Part shown: positions 16,512 to 23,146 of the stretch, piece by piece
Layout: each line of letters opens with the position of its first letter
Numbering within the stretch: the first letter of the stretch is position 1
DNA from: Collinsella sp. AF02-46-1
GTDB taxonomy: Bacteria > Actinomycetota > Coriobacteriia > Coriobacteriales > Coriobacteriaceae
Direction: 5' to 3'
Length of the DNA stretch: 30,885 nt
Assembly: GCA_934876235.1 (NCBI GenBank)
Contig: CAKXKM010000010.1
Location: 7,333 to 38,217 of the forward strand
Notes under the pieces: model-generated
What the model saw: the letters and a program-made list of their open reading frames with translations, nothing else
Told to the model about the DNA's origin: nothing
Database searches by the model: none
Made by a program: the position numbers and the translations under genes

Positions 16512-17564
16512 ATGAATCCCAGGACTAAATCTCAGGACATTCGCGACTTGAGCCAAAGCGATATTCGCGAGCTCGTGGCCGAACTTGGCCAGCCCGCCTT
16601 CCGCGCGAAGCAGCTCATCGAATGGGTCTTTGAGAAGAACGTTTGTTCGTTTGACGATATGACCAACCTTCCCAAGGCTTTCCGTGAGCAGCTTAAAGAG
16701 GCTTTTGCCTTTGATACGCCGACTGAACTCACCAAGCAGGTTTCCAAAGATGGCTCGCGCAAGTATCTGCTCGAATACCACGATGGCATTTCCGTCGAGA
16801 CTGTCGGCATGCCCCGTCGTAACAAACTTTCCGTCTGCGTTTCCACCCAGGCAGGCTGCGGCATGGGCTGCGCCTTTTGTGCTACCGGCCTCAACGGCCT
16901 CAAGCGCTCTCTGACCGCTCAAGAGATCGTCGACCAGGTGCTTCATGTATCCAACGACTTTGGCGAGCGTGCCACAAGCGTTGTCTTCATGGGCCAGGGC
17001 GAGCCGTTTGCCAACTACGACGAGGTTCTCAAGGCATTGCGTATCCTCAACGACCCCGATGGCATCGGTATCGGCGCCCGTCACCTCACCGTCTCTACCA
17101 GCGGCGTTATTCCCGGTATTCGCAAATTTGCCGATATCCCCGAGCAGTTCACGCTTGCCGTTTCCCTGCATTCCGCCATCCAATCGACGCGCAATAAGCT
17201 CATGCCCGGTGTTAAGAAGTACACGCTGCTTCGCCTTCACGAGGCGCTTCAGCTCTACACCGAGAAGACTGGCCGCCGCCCGACCTATGAGTATGCCATG
17301 ATCGAAGGCGTCAACGATACGAATCCCGAGATGCAGGCACTCTGCGACTTCTGCGAGGGAACGCTGTGCCACGTTAACCTGATTCAACTTAACGACATCG
17401 AGGGCAGCTCGCTCAAGCCGTCGCCGATTCATAAGGTTGAGGATCTTCAGCGTCGTCTTGAGTCCCGTGGCATCGAAACCACGATTCGTAACTCCCGTGG
17501 TAACGATATTGACGCCGCTTGCGGACAGCTGAAACAGCGCTTTAAAGTTCAGAAGAACGCATAG
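16512..17564 (+). CDS. rlmN: 23S rRNA/tRNA adenine C2-methyltransferase (radical SAM)
   Basis: RlmN methylates A2503 of 23S rRNA and A37 of some tRNAs. In this 350-residue protein the radical SAM motif is CGMGCAFC (Cys116, Cys120, Cys123), which binds the 4Fe-4S cluster. The second catalytic cysteine is in DAACGQL (Cys337). GQGEPFANYDEV is the expected SAM-binding segment. The ATG at 16512 follows GAAAGG. It is monocistronic, followed by a parS-like site and a hairpin. Confidence 0.96.
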   Translation: MNPRTKSQDIRDLSQSDIRELVAELGQPAFRAKQLIEWVFEKNVCSFDDMTNLPKAFREQLKEAFAFDTPTELTKQVSKDGSRKYLLEYHDGISVETVGMPRRNKLSVCVSTQAGCGMGCAFCATGLNGLKRSLTAQEIVDQVLHVSNDFGERATSVVFMGQGEPFANYDEVLKALRILNDPDGIGIGARHLTVSTSGVIPGIRKFADIPEQFTLAVSLHSAIQSTRNKLMPGVKKYTLLRLHEALQLYTEKTGRRPTYEYAMIEGVNDTNPEMQALCDFCEGTLCHVNLIQLNDIEGSSLKPSPIHKVEDLQRRLESRGIETTIRNSRGNDIDAACGQLKQRFKVQKNA

Positions 17565-17582
17565 GGGAGTCGCACTCCAAAA

Positions 17583-17598
17583 CGTTTCATGTGAAACA
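17583..17598. promoter_or_regulatory. parS-like site (14 of 16)
   Basis: CGTTTCATGTGAAACA differs from the perfect parS sites of this window at two positions. It lies just after the rlmN stop, about 2.2 kb from the main cluster, and is a plausible weaker ParB site. Confidence 0.55.
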
Positions 17599-17604
17599 TC
17601 GAAC

Positions 17605-17635
17605 GGCCCAGGTTGCAGGATATGCAACCTGGGCC
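17605..17635 (+). terminator. hairpin after rlmN
   Basis: GGCCCAGGTTGCA / TGCAACCTGGGCC is a perfect 13-bp stem with a 5-base loop, 40 bases after the rlmN stop. The bases after it (GGTTCATTTATT) are only moderately T-rich. Confidence 0.65.
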
Positions 17636-17698
17636 GGTTCATTTATTGACCTCAATTTTGGAGCAGCTGCTACCTTTCCCATTTTTTACGGACAAAAT

Positions 17699-17736
17699 AA
17701 GGGGCCCTTGTCTCATGAATCAGACAAGGGCCCCTT
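17699..17736 (-). terminator. terminator of the leftward rpmH-to-parB cluster
   Basis: AAGGGGCCCTTGTCT / AGACAAGGGCCCCTT is a 15-bp perfect stem with an 8-base loop. On the minus strand it exits into TATTTTGTC. It lies 27 bases downstream of the last leftward gene. Confidence 0.8.
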
Positions 17737-17763
17737 AAAAAATGCAGGGTAATTGTTAGGTAC

Positions 17764-18018
17764 CTAATAGCCTACATTTTCCCATTGGTTGCTAACCCAA
17801 CCTTGATTAATCTTAGGATTTTTCGTTACCTGAGCAGTGCGCATGGCAACATCTTCTGTCATAACATCCATTTTCTTCTTGGACGTATCAACGATATCTT
17901 GCGCGCCACGAAGCAAACGACCTCGAAGTTCATCGTCTGTCGCGATCTTATAGCCAGCAAAGGCACCAGCCGCGACAGTCGTCGCCAATGCAATCGCAGT
18001 AAAAATCTTATTCCTCAT
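17764..18018 (-). CDS. small YtxH-like membrane-anchored protein
   Basis: I chose the ATG at 18018 (MRNKIFTAIALATT, 84 residues), because AAGGAGG lies 6 bases upstream inside the end of parB. A start at 18036 is possible but lacks this support. There is one N-terminal hydrophobic segment (about residues 5-22), then a charged helical region (DDELRGRLLRGAQDIVD, TSKKKMDVM), the pattern of YtxH-like proteins. It overlaps parB by 11 bases (ATGAGGAATAA), so the two are translationally coupled. Its function is unknown; a tie to ParB or the membrane is only suggested by position. Confidence 0.75.
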   Translation of the reverse strand: MRNKIFTAIALATTVAAGAFAGYKIATDDELRGRLLRGAQDIVDTSKKKMDVMTEDVAMRTAQVTKNPKINQGWVSNQWENVGY

Positions 18019-18913
18019 CTTGGCCTCCTTGGTCAAACTGAATCATTTCACCAAGAATACGAGAGAGCTCTTCCTCGTCTTTAAACTCAATCTCAATCTT
18101 ATTCTTTCCACGCGAGCTCTTCACACGCACGTTGGTATTAAATACCTGACGAAGTACACGCGCAGCCTTTTTAAAAGACTGAGGCGTTGCAGGCCGCGGC
18201 GTCTTAGGTGTCTCTCCGGCAGAAAACAATGGAGCAAGATTTTCTGTCGCTCTTACGGAAAGGCCCTCCGCAACAACCTTCTCTGCAAGTCGAATTCGAG
18301 CATCCTCATAGGGAACTGCAAGAATCGCACGCGCGTGACCAGCAGTAAGTTTACCCTCAAAAATCATCTGCTGAACTACTTCGGGGAGATCGAGAAGGCG
18401 CAGCGAGTTTGTAATTGCAGAGCGTGACTTGCTTACGGCCTTCGACAATGCCTCCTGGGTCATGCCGCTAGCATCGATGAGCTGGCGATAGCCCTTAGCC
18501 TCTTCGACGGGATTCAGATCAGAACGCTGAAGGTTTTCGATAAGAGCAAGAGCCAGCATCTCTTCATCATTAACATCTTTAATGATGACAGGCAGTTCCT
18601 CAAGACCAGCAAGCTTTGACGCCTGGTAACGACGCTCACCAGCGATGATCTCATAGCCGTTTCCATGCTTGCGAACCAAGAGCGGCTGCAAAACACCATG
18701 TTCTTGGATTGACTCGCTCAACTCGCGGAGTTCAGTTTCATTAAAGTGAATTCGCGGTTGATTAGGGTTGGGAACGATATCCTCAATAGGTAGTTTTGTT
18801 TCAGATGCGGCATTTGAAGCAGATGCAGCAGAACCACCGGTCTCATACTCAGCCTCTGAGACCAAAGCATTGAGTCCGCGTCCCAATCCACCACGTTTCT
18901 TTGCACTAGGCAC
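18008..18913 (-). CDS. parB: chromosome partitioning protein ParB
   Basis: ParB loads at parS sites and slides along DNA as a CTP-dependent clamp, recruiting ParA and SMC. The 301-residue protein has the basic N-terminal ParA-contact region (KKRGGLGRGLNAL), the CTP-binding segment with GERRYQASKLAG and ENLQRSDLNPVEEA, a helix-turn-helix (MTQEALSKAVSKSRSAITN) and a basic-acidic C-terminal dimer domain. The start is GTG at 18913 after AAGAGGTGAT, overlapping parA by 8 bases. The stretch is more AT-rich than most of the window: a hand count of 18541-18600 gives 24 G+C of 60. Confidence 0.96.
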   Translation of the reverse strand: MPSAKKRGGLGRGLNALVSEAEYETGGSAASASNAASETKLPIEDIVPNPNQPRIHFNETELRELSESIQEHGVLQPLLVRKHGNGYEIIAGERRYQASKLAGLEELPVIIKDVNDEEMLALALIENLQRSDLNPVEEAKGYRQLIDASGMTQEALSKAVSKSRSAITNSLRLLDLPEVVQQMIFEGKLTAGHARAILAVPYEDARIRLAEKVVAEGLSVRATENLAPLFSAGETPKTPRPATPQSFKKAARVLRQVFNTNVRVKSSRGKNKIEIEFKDEEELSRILGEMIQFDQGGQDEE

Positions 18914-19706
18914 GCTTGATCACCTCTTTTGCAAGGTTCATATACGCTTTTGCACCCTTGTTTTGAGGTGCATAGGTAATTACCGGTTCTCCAAAAGACG
19001 GAGCTTCAGAGATTTTAACCGTACGGGGAATCAGCGTCTTAAACGCCTTATCACCAAAGTACGATTGAACTTCCTCAACAACCTGATTCGATAAAGAAGT
19101 ACGTGAGTCATACATGGTCATAAGCACGCCATAGGTGTCTAAGCCCTTGTTCAGACGCGATTTGACCATCTTCATTGACTCAAGCAGCTTCGTAACGCCC
19201 TCGAGTGCGTAATACTCACACTGGATTGGAATCAAAACGCTGTCTGCTGCGGTCAAGGCATTGATAGTAAGCAGGCCGAGCGAAGGAGGACAGTCAATGA
19301 AAATAAAATCGAACTCGTCCTGAATCGGCTCAAGCAAATCTTTGAGGCGGGTTTCACGAGCAATTGCGCTTACGAGCTCAATTTCGGCACCTGCTAGCTG
19401 AATCGTAGCTGGAATTACGAATACCTTTTTGCAATTTGTATCAAGAACAAGCGATTCTGCCGGCACATCATTCAACAATGCATCATAAATGCATTGATCA
19501 AGCTCTTCTTTTTCAATTCCAAATCCACTGGTACTGTTTCCCTGCGGATCAAAATCGACAATCAGTGTCTTACGACCCTGCTCACCCAGTGCTGCTGCAA
19601 GGTTTACAGCCGTCGTTGACTTACCGACGCCGCCTTTTTGATTGATGATTGCAATGATACGCGTGTCTCTTGCGCTCTTAGAACGCTTAACGTCGCGAAA
19701 TCCCAC
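18906..19706 (-). CDS. parA: chromosome partitioning ATPase ParA (Soj)
   Basis: ParA is a Walker-type ATPase that dimerises on DNA and drives origin segregation with ParB. The 266-residue protein has the deviant Walker A KGGVGKST (residues 24-31), DFDPQGN, and the IDCPPSLG motif. The start is GTG at 19706, 6 bases after AGGAGG. It is directly upstream of parB with overlapping ends. Three parS sites lie in the 130 bases before it, so autoregulation through ParB binding is plausible. Confidence 0.96.
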   Translation of the reverse strand: MGFRDVKRSKSARDTRIIAIINQKGGVGKSTTAVNLAAALGEQGRKTLIVDFDPQGNSTSGFGIEKEELDQCIYDALLNDVPAESLVLDTNCKKVFVIPATIQLAGAEIELVSAIARETRLKDLLEPIQDEFDFIFIDCPPSLGLLTINALTAADSVLIPIQCEYYALEGVTKLLESMKMVKSRLNKGLDTYGVLMTMYDSRTSLSNQVVEEVQSYFGDKAFKTLIPRTVKISEAPSFGEPVITYAPQNKGAKAYMNLAKEVIKRA

Positions 19707-19745
19707 GGTCCCTCCTGGTGTGTATTAAAGCTGTCAAACGGAGGA

Positions 19746-19761
19746 TGTTTCACGTGAAACA
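19746..19761. promoter_or_regulatory. parS site 1 (perfect)
   Basis: TGTTTCACGTGAAACA, a perfect 16-base palindrome matching the conserved bacterial parS, in the parA-rsmG gap. Confidence 0.95.
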
Positions 19762-19784
19762 TTCCGATTCGATATCAACCGCCA

Positions 19785-19800
19785 TGTTTCACGTGAAACA
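19785..19800. promoter_or_regulatory. parS site 2 (perfect)
   Basis: Identical to site 1 and 39 bases from it, start to start. Confidence 0.95.
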
Positions 19801-19822
19801 CTGCAAGTTGTAGTATCCATTA

Positions 19823-19838
19823 TGTTTCACGTGAAACA
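19823..19838. promoter_or_regulatory. parS site 3 (perfect)
   Basis: Identical sequence, 38 bases after site 2, ending one base before the rsmG stop codon. The near-equal spacing of 38-39 bases is between three and four helical turns. Confidence 0.95.
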
Positions 19839-19839
19839 T

Positions 19840-20577
19840 CTAGGCAAGCGGATTCTTCTTTGCCATGCCATTTGCACGAGGCAATGAAACGGATGCTGGA
19901 TGACTCTTCTTAAGAACAATGAACTCCCTGTGGCCCAAGCCCTCAGGCAAATCGATTGCGTCATTCAGAAGCAAAGTGAAGCCGCAAATCTTAGCTGCTG
20001 ACATGCCGGAAGCAAGCTCCTCATCTGAAGGATTACCCTTGGTGATAACAAATAGCCCTCCGTCTTTGAGGAACGGAGCCGCATACTCAACAAGAATCGG
20101 TAGAGGAGCCAGTGCGCGGGCGGTTACGACAGAGAACTGCTTCTTATGGCTTCGAGCATATTCTTCAAGGCGATCATGAACCGCATGAGCATGTTTCAAT
20201 CCAAGAACATCAACAAACGAATTGACAGCATCAACCTTCTTGCCAACAGAGTCAATATAAGTAGCTTTACGATGCGTGGTTATGGTTAATGGAATACCAG
20301 GGAAGCCTGCACCTGTTCCCATATCAAGCAAAGCTCCCTCAGGACCCTTATTGATATAGGGGAGCAAAACAAGTGAGTCGAGGATATGAAGTACTGCAGC
20401 ATCTTCTACGTTAAGAATACGGGTAAGATTGGTTGTCTCATTTGTTTTCAGAACCAAATCCAAATGCTGAATACATTTCCTCAGCTCAGTATCAGTTAAG
20501 CTCAAGGAATACTCTTTGCAATAGGAAGTTAGACGACTCATCATCTCGTCAGCCTGCTGATCAGTAAGTACTAACAA
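19840..20577 (-). CDS. rsmG: 16S rRNA (guanine-N7) methyltransferase RsmG (GidB)
   Basis: RsmG methylates G527 of 16S rRNA with SAM. I chose a TTG start at 20577 (245 residues), because AAAGGAG lies 6 bases before it. An upstream TTG at 20625 would sit on the T-run of the preceding terminator, which makes it unlikely. The SAM-binding motif is LLDMGTGAGFPGIPL, and NLTRI and TARALAPLPILVEY are typical of the family. The C-terminal tail (ANGMAKKNPLA) is basic. The gene is separated from khpB by a strong terminator, so it probably starts a new unit with parA and parB. It shares their AT-rich character. Confidence 0.93.
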   Translation of the reverse strand: MLVLTDQQADEMMSRLTSYCKEYSLSLTDTELRKCIQHLDLVLKTNETTNLTRILNVEDAAVLHILDSLVLLPYINKGPEGALLDMGTGAGFPGIPLTITTHRKATYIDSVGKKVDAVNSFVDVLGLKHAHAVHDRLEEYARSHKKQFSVVTARALAPLPILVEYAAPFLKDGGLFVITKGNPSDEELASGMSAAKICGFTLLLNDAIDLPEGLGHREFIVLKKSHPASVSLPRANGMAKKNPLA

Positions 20578-20623
20578 CGAAAGCTCCTTTCTGACAAAAA
20601 TCAGTGTATCGAGAACTTTTGAC

Positions 20624-20655
20624 AAAAAAAGGGGACGTGGAAACCACGTCCCCTT
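20624..20655 (-). terminator. strong intrinsic terminator after khpB
   Basis: GGGGACGTGG - AAA - CCACGTCCCC (20631-20653) exits on the minus strand into seven T residues. It divides the leftward cluster into rpmH-to-khpB and rsmG-to-ytxH-like units. Confidence 0.93.
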
Positions 20656-20673
20656 AGCATAAGCTCGAGTAGA

Positions 20674-21243
20674 TTATCGAGCAACAATCACCACATGGCG
20701 ATCGGGGTCAGAACCCTCAGAATGAGTATCGACGGCGTCATTGCCACGAAGTGCAATGTGAACCAGTCGGCGCTCGTAGGCATTCATGGGCGGAAGCGAA
20801 ACACTCTTATGAGTGCGGATGGCACGCTCGGCAGCAGACTGAGCCATGGAGGCAACCTTGTCCTGACGGCGGCTCTTGTATCCCTCGACGTCCACTACAA
20901 CCGGATACCTAAAGCCGAGCTTGCGGCTCACCAGCAATGAGAACATAACCTGAAGGGCATCAAGGGTGCGACCATGACGGCCAATGAGAACAGCAAGGTC
21001 GGGAGCCGTTACATCCAGAATCAGCTCACCCTCGTCGCCCTCATACTCATCGATAGGAGAGTTGGCGGCATCGAAGTGCGAAAGGATGGAACGCAGGATG
21101 GAAATCGCGACATCGGCAATGGTGTCGAGCTCCTCGTCGGTCAGCTCTTCACCAGCCTTGTAGCGCTGTGCAATCTCGGGATAATCGCCCGCGACCTGCG
21201 GGGCAACCTCCTCAAGCATATCCTCGATGATCTCTTCAGACAT
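20674..21243 (-). CDS. khpB: KH/R3H RNA-binding protein KhpB (Jag, SpoIIIJ-associated)
   Basis: KhpB (Jag) is an RNA-binding protein linked to cell division and envelope growth, usually next to yidC. I chose the ATG at 21243 (MSEEIIEDML, 189 residues) after TTGGAG. The longer frame upstream is arginine-rich and overlaps the yidC C-terminus, so it is spurious. The acidic N-terminal part is followed by a KH domain (LIGRHGRTLDALQ) and an R3H domain (NAYERRLVHIAL, with SEGSDPDRHVVI). It is 43 bases downstream of yidC. Confidence 0.93.
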   Translation of the reverse strand: MSEEIIEDMLEEVAPQVAGDYPEIAQRYKAGEELTDEELDTIADVAISILRSILSHFDAANSPIDEYEGDEGELILDVTAPDLAVLIGRHGRTLDALQVMFSLLVSRKLGFRYPVVVDVEGYKSRRQDKVASMAQSAAERAIRTHKSVSLPPMNAYERRLVHIALRGNDAVDTHSEGSDPDRHVVIVAR

Positions 21244-21286
21244 AACGTACTCCAAAGTTAGGTACCTAAATAAGATTGATATCCCG

Positions 21287-22057
21287 CTACTTCTTCTTGT
21301 GCGGGCGCGGCTTCTTCTCGCGACGAGTGACCTCAACCTGCAGCGGCGCGTTCTTAAGGCGCTCCTCCTCATCGGCCTTCGCCTTGTCGATGACCTTCTG
21401 CGTCACAAAAATCTGCTGGATAACCTGCCAAGCAGACGAGACGTCGTAGTACAGTAGAACACCAACGGGAAGGCTCCAGCCCATCCAAAGCATCATGACC
21501 GTCATGACAACGGCCATCATACGCATGCTCTGAGCCTGCTGGCCGGTCTGGTTGCGCGACATATAGAGCTGCGGAATCAGGGTCAGGACGGCGAACAGGA
21601 TCAGGCAGACCAGCGCAGGCAGCGCGACCATAAAGCCATCGGCAAAGGAGGCACTCGGCGTGGTGGTCAGGTCGGGCAGAATATTAAAGAACGAGAACGT
21701 GCCGTCGTTAAAGTAGTCCGGCAGGTTACGCAGCAGCGTAAACAGGGCGAACAGGACAGGCATCTGAATCAACAGCGGCAGACAACCAGCCATCGGGTTG
21801 AACTTGTTCTCGCTGTAGAACTTCTGCATTTCCTCGGCCTGACGCTGGGGATCGTCGGCATAGCGCTCCTGGATCTCGAGCATCTTGGGCTGCAGCACCT
21901 GCATGCGTGCCGTCGACTTAGTCGACTTGAGCATAAGCGGCGTCAGCAGCAGACGGATGATGACCACCAGGATGATGATGGACAGGCCCCAGTCGACCGC
22001 AAAGGTCTGGATGAGCTTGAGCAGCTCGAAAAGGATGTTAACGATCCAATCCCACAT
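21287..22057 (-). CDS. yidC: membrane protein insertase YidC
   Basis: YidC inserts and folds inner-membrane proteins, alone or with Sec. The 256-residue protein is the short Gram-positive type without the periplasmic domain of proteobacteria. It has TM segments at about 20-40, 95-115, 140-165 and 175-205, the hydrophilic-groove arginine in IIRLLLTPL, and NPMAGCLPLLIQMPV. The C-terminus is strongly basic (RREKKPRPHKKK), as expected for ribosome contact. No clear signal peptidase II lipobox is present. Confidence 0.95.
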   Translation of the reverse strand: MWDWIVNILFELLKLIQTFAVDWGLSIIILVVIIRLLLTPLMLKSTKSTARMQVLQPKMLEIQERYADDPQRQAEEMQKFYSENKFNPMAGCLPLLIQMPVLFALFTLLRNLPDYFNDGTFSFFNILPDLTTTPSASFADGFMVALPALVCLILFAVLTLIPQLYMSRNQTGQQAQSMRMMAVVMTVMMLWMGWSLPVGVLLYYDVSSAWQVIQQIFVTQKVIDKAKADEEERLKNAPLQVEVTRREKKPRPHKKK

Positions 22058-22086
22058 GTAAGTTTTCCTCCGATAGCGAGTGCCCG

Positions 22087-22311
22087 CTAGGGCACAGGGT
22101 CATAACCGCCGACGTGCAGGGGATTGCAGCGAGCGATGCGCCTCACGGCAAGCCAGCAGCCTCTCAAAACACCGTACTTCTCAATCGCCTGGACGGCGTA
22201 TTGCGAGCACGTTGGGTAATAAATGCAGGCGTCAGGCAATAAGGGCGAAATAACCTGTTGATATATGCGAATAGGAGCGATGGCAACACGTCGCAAAACG
22301 TGATTGCTCAT
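22087..22311 (-). CDS. yidD: membrane protein insertion efficiency factor YidD
   Basis: This small 74-residue protein is found between rnpA and yidC in most bacteria. It has the family motifs IRIYQQVISPLLP, YYPTCSQYAVQAI and RIARCNPLHVGGYDPVP. It overlaps the rnpA stop by 4 bases, and yidC follows after 29 bases. Confidence 0.95.
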   Translation of the reverse strand: MSNHVLRRVAIAPIRIYQQVISPLLPDACIYYPTCSQYAVQAIEKYGVLRGCWLAVRRIARCNPLHVGGYDPVP

Positions 22312-22646
22312 CGCTCCTCCCCGGCAACGCCGGCGCGTTTCATAAGCGAACGCAATGCATTGTCCATCTCCTGAGGCGAAGAAACCCTCGTCTTGGGAGT
22401 TGCGAACAAGATGATGTCATAACCCGCAACGGGAAATCCACAGCTGCGGGCGGCCTCGCGCATCACACGCTTAGAACGGTTGCGCACGACAGCACAACCG
22501 AGCCGCTTAGCACCAACGAAGGCGACCCTTCCGGAGTCGCCTTCGCCAACCGATTCACATATGGTCATTCGAATCAGAGGGTGATTGAAACGACGCCCCT
22601 GACTGAACACATGCTCGAAATCTTGCCGAGACTTAATAGTCTTCAT
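22308..22646 (-). CDS. rnpA: ribonuclease P protein component
   Basis: RnpA is the protein subunit of RNase P, which trims tRNA 5' ends. The 112-residue protein has the conserved basic signature RNRSKRVMREAAR and an N-terminal KSRQDFEHVFSQGRRF. It lies 20 bases after rpmH in the usual order. The RNA subunit gene is not in the window. Confidence 0.95.
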   Translation of the reverse strand: MKTIKSRQDFEHVFSQGRRFNHPLIRMTICESVGEGDSGRVAFVGAKRLGCAVVRNRSKRVMREAARSCGFPVAGYDIILFATPKTRVSSPQEMDNALRSLMKRAGVAGEER

Positions 22647-22666
22647 GCGAGATGTGTGTATCGCTG

Positions 22667-22801
22667 CTAGACAGTGAGACGCTTGCGGCCCTTGGCGCGA
22701 CGACGGGCGAGCACGGCACGACCACCCTTAGTGGCCATACGGGCACGGAAGCCATGGGTCTTGGCACGCTTACGCTTATTAGGCTGATACGTACGCTTCA
22801 T
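22667..22801 (-). CDS. rpmH: 50S ribosomal protein L34
   Basis: The 44 residues start MKRTYQPNKRKRAKTHGFRA and end in the usual arginine/lysine-rich tail. The ATG at 22801 follows CAGGAGG, so the longer frame to 22861 is not the gene. It is the first gene leftward of the origin. Confidence 0.97.
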   Translation of the reverse strand: MKRTYQPNKRKRAKTHGFRARMATKGGRAVLARRRAKGRKRLTV

Positions 22802-23146
22802 CTTAAGTTCCTCCTGCTGCATTTCGAGTGTCCGCGGGGGCGCGGACGCAGATATAGACACGTGAGCTTGAAGATTGTAGGGAAATCAATGTTCAAATGT
22901 CAAGAAATCAAAGGTAAAAGGTTGCGCAGTTCACACGGTTCCCCCATAAGCCGAGCTCGATTTAGCGGTGCATGGCAACTTTTCACGATATTTCATCGAG
23001 TTTTCAACAGGTCATGTTGGCAATGTTGAGAACTTTTCGTCCGTTTTCCAAAGTTTTCAACAGGTTTTGAAAGGTTGTCGAAAGATGAGAAACATTGCAC
23101 GGTGAGCTACTATTTGTTCGAAACCTTTTGAAAGATTGCGAGCGGC
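22802..23146. other. oriC-like region, left part (rpmH to the ATPase/winged-helix gene)
   Basis: This 345-base gap holds the divergent start of both strands' transcription. AGTTTTCAACAGGT occurs at 22999-23012 and 23052-23065, each containing TTTTCAACA. Relatives are TTCTCAACA on the minus strand (23024-23032), TTTTCCAAA (23044-23052) and CTTTCGACA on the minus strand (23076-23084). They differ from the classical DnaA box consensus TTWTNCACA mainly at position 6. The position beside dnaA and the rpmH/dnaA polarity switch fit the usual actinobacterial oriC. No TTATCCACA is seen. Confidence 0.7.

Noticed and set aside
16416..17642. 408-residue open frame on the minus strand
   Set aside because: Antisense to rlmN, which has all catalytic motifs.
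21244..21372. N-terminal extension of khpB
   Set aside because: Arginine-rich and overlapping the end of yidC; the ATG at 21243 has a ribosome site and begins the conserved protein.
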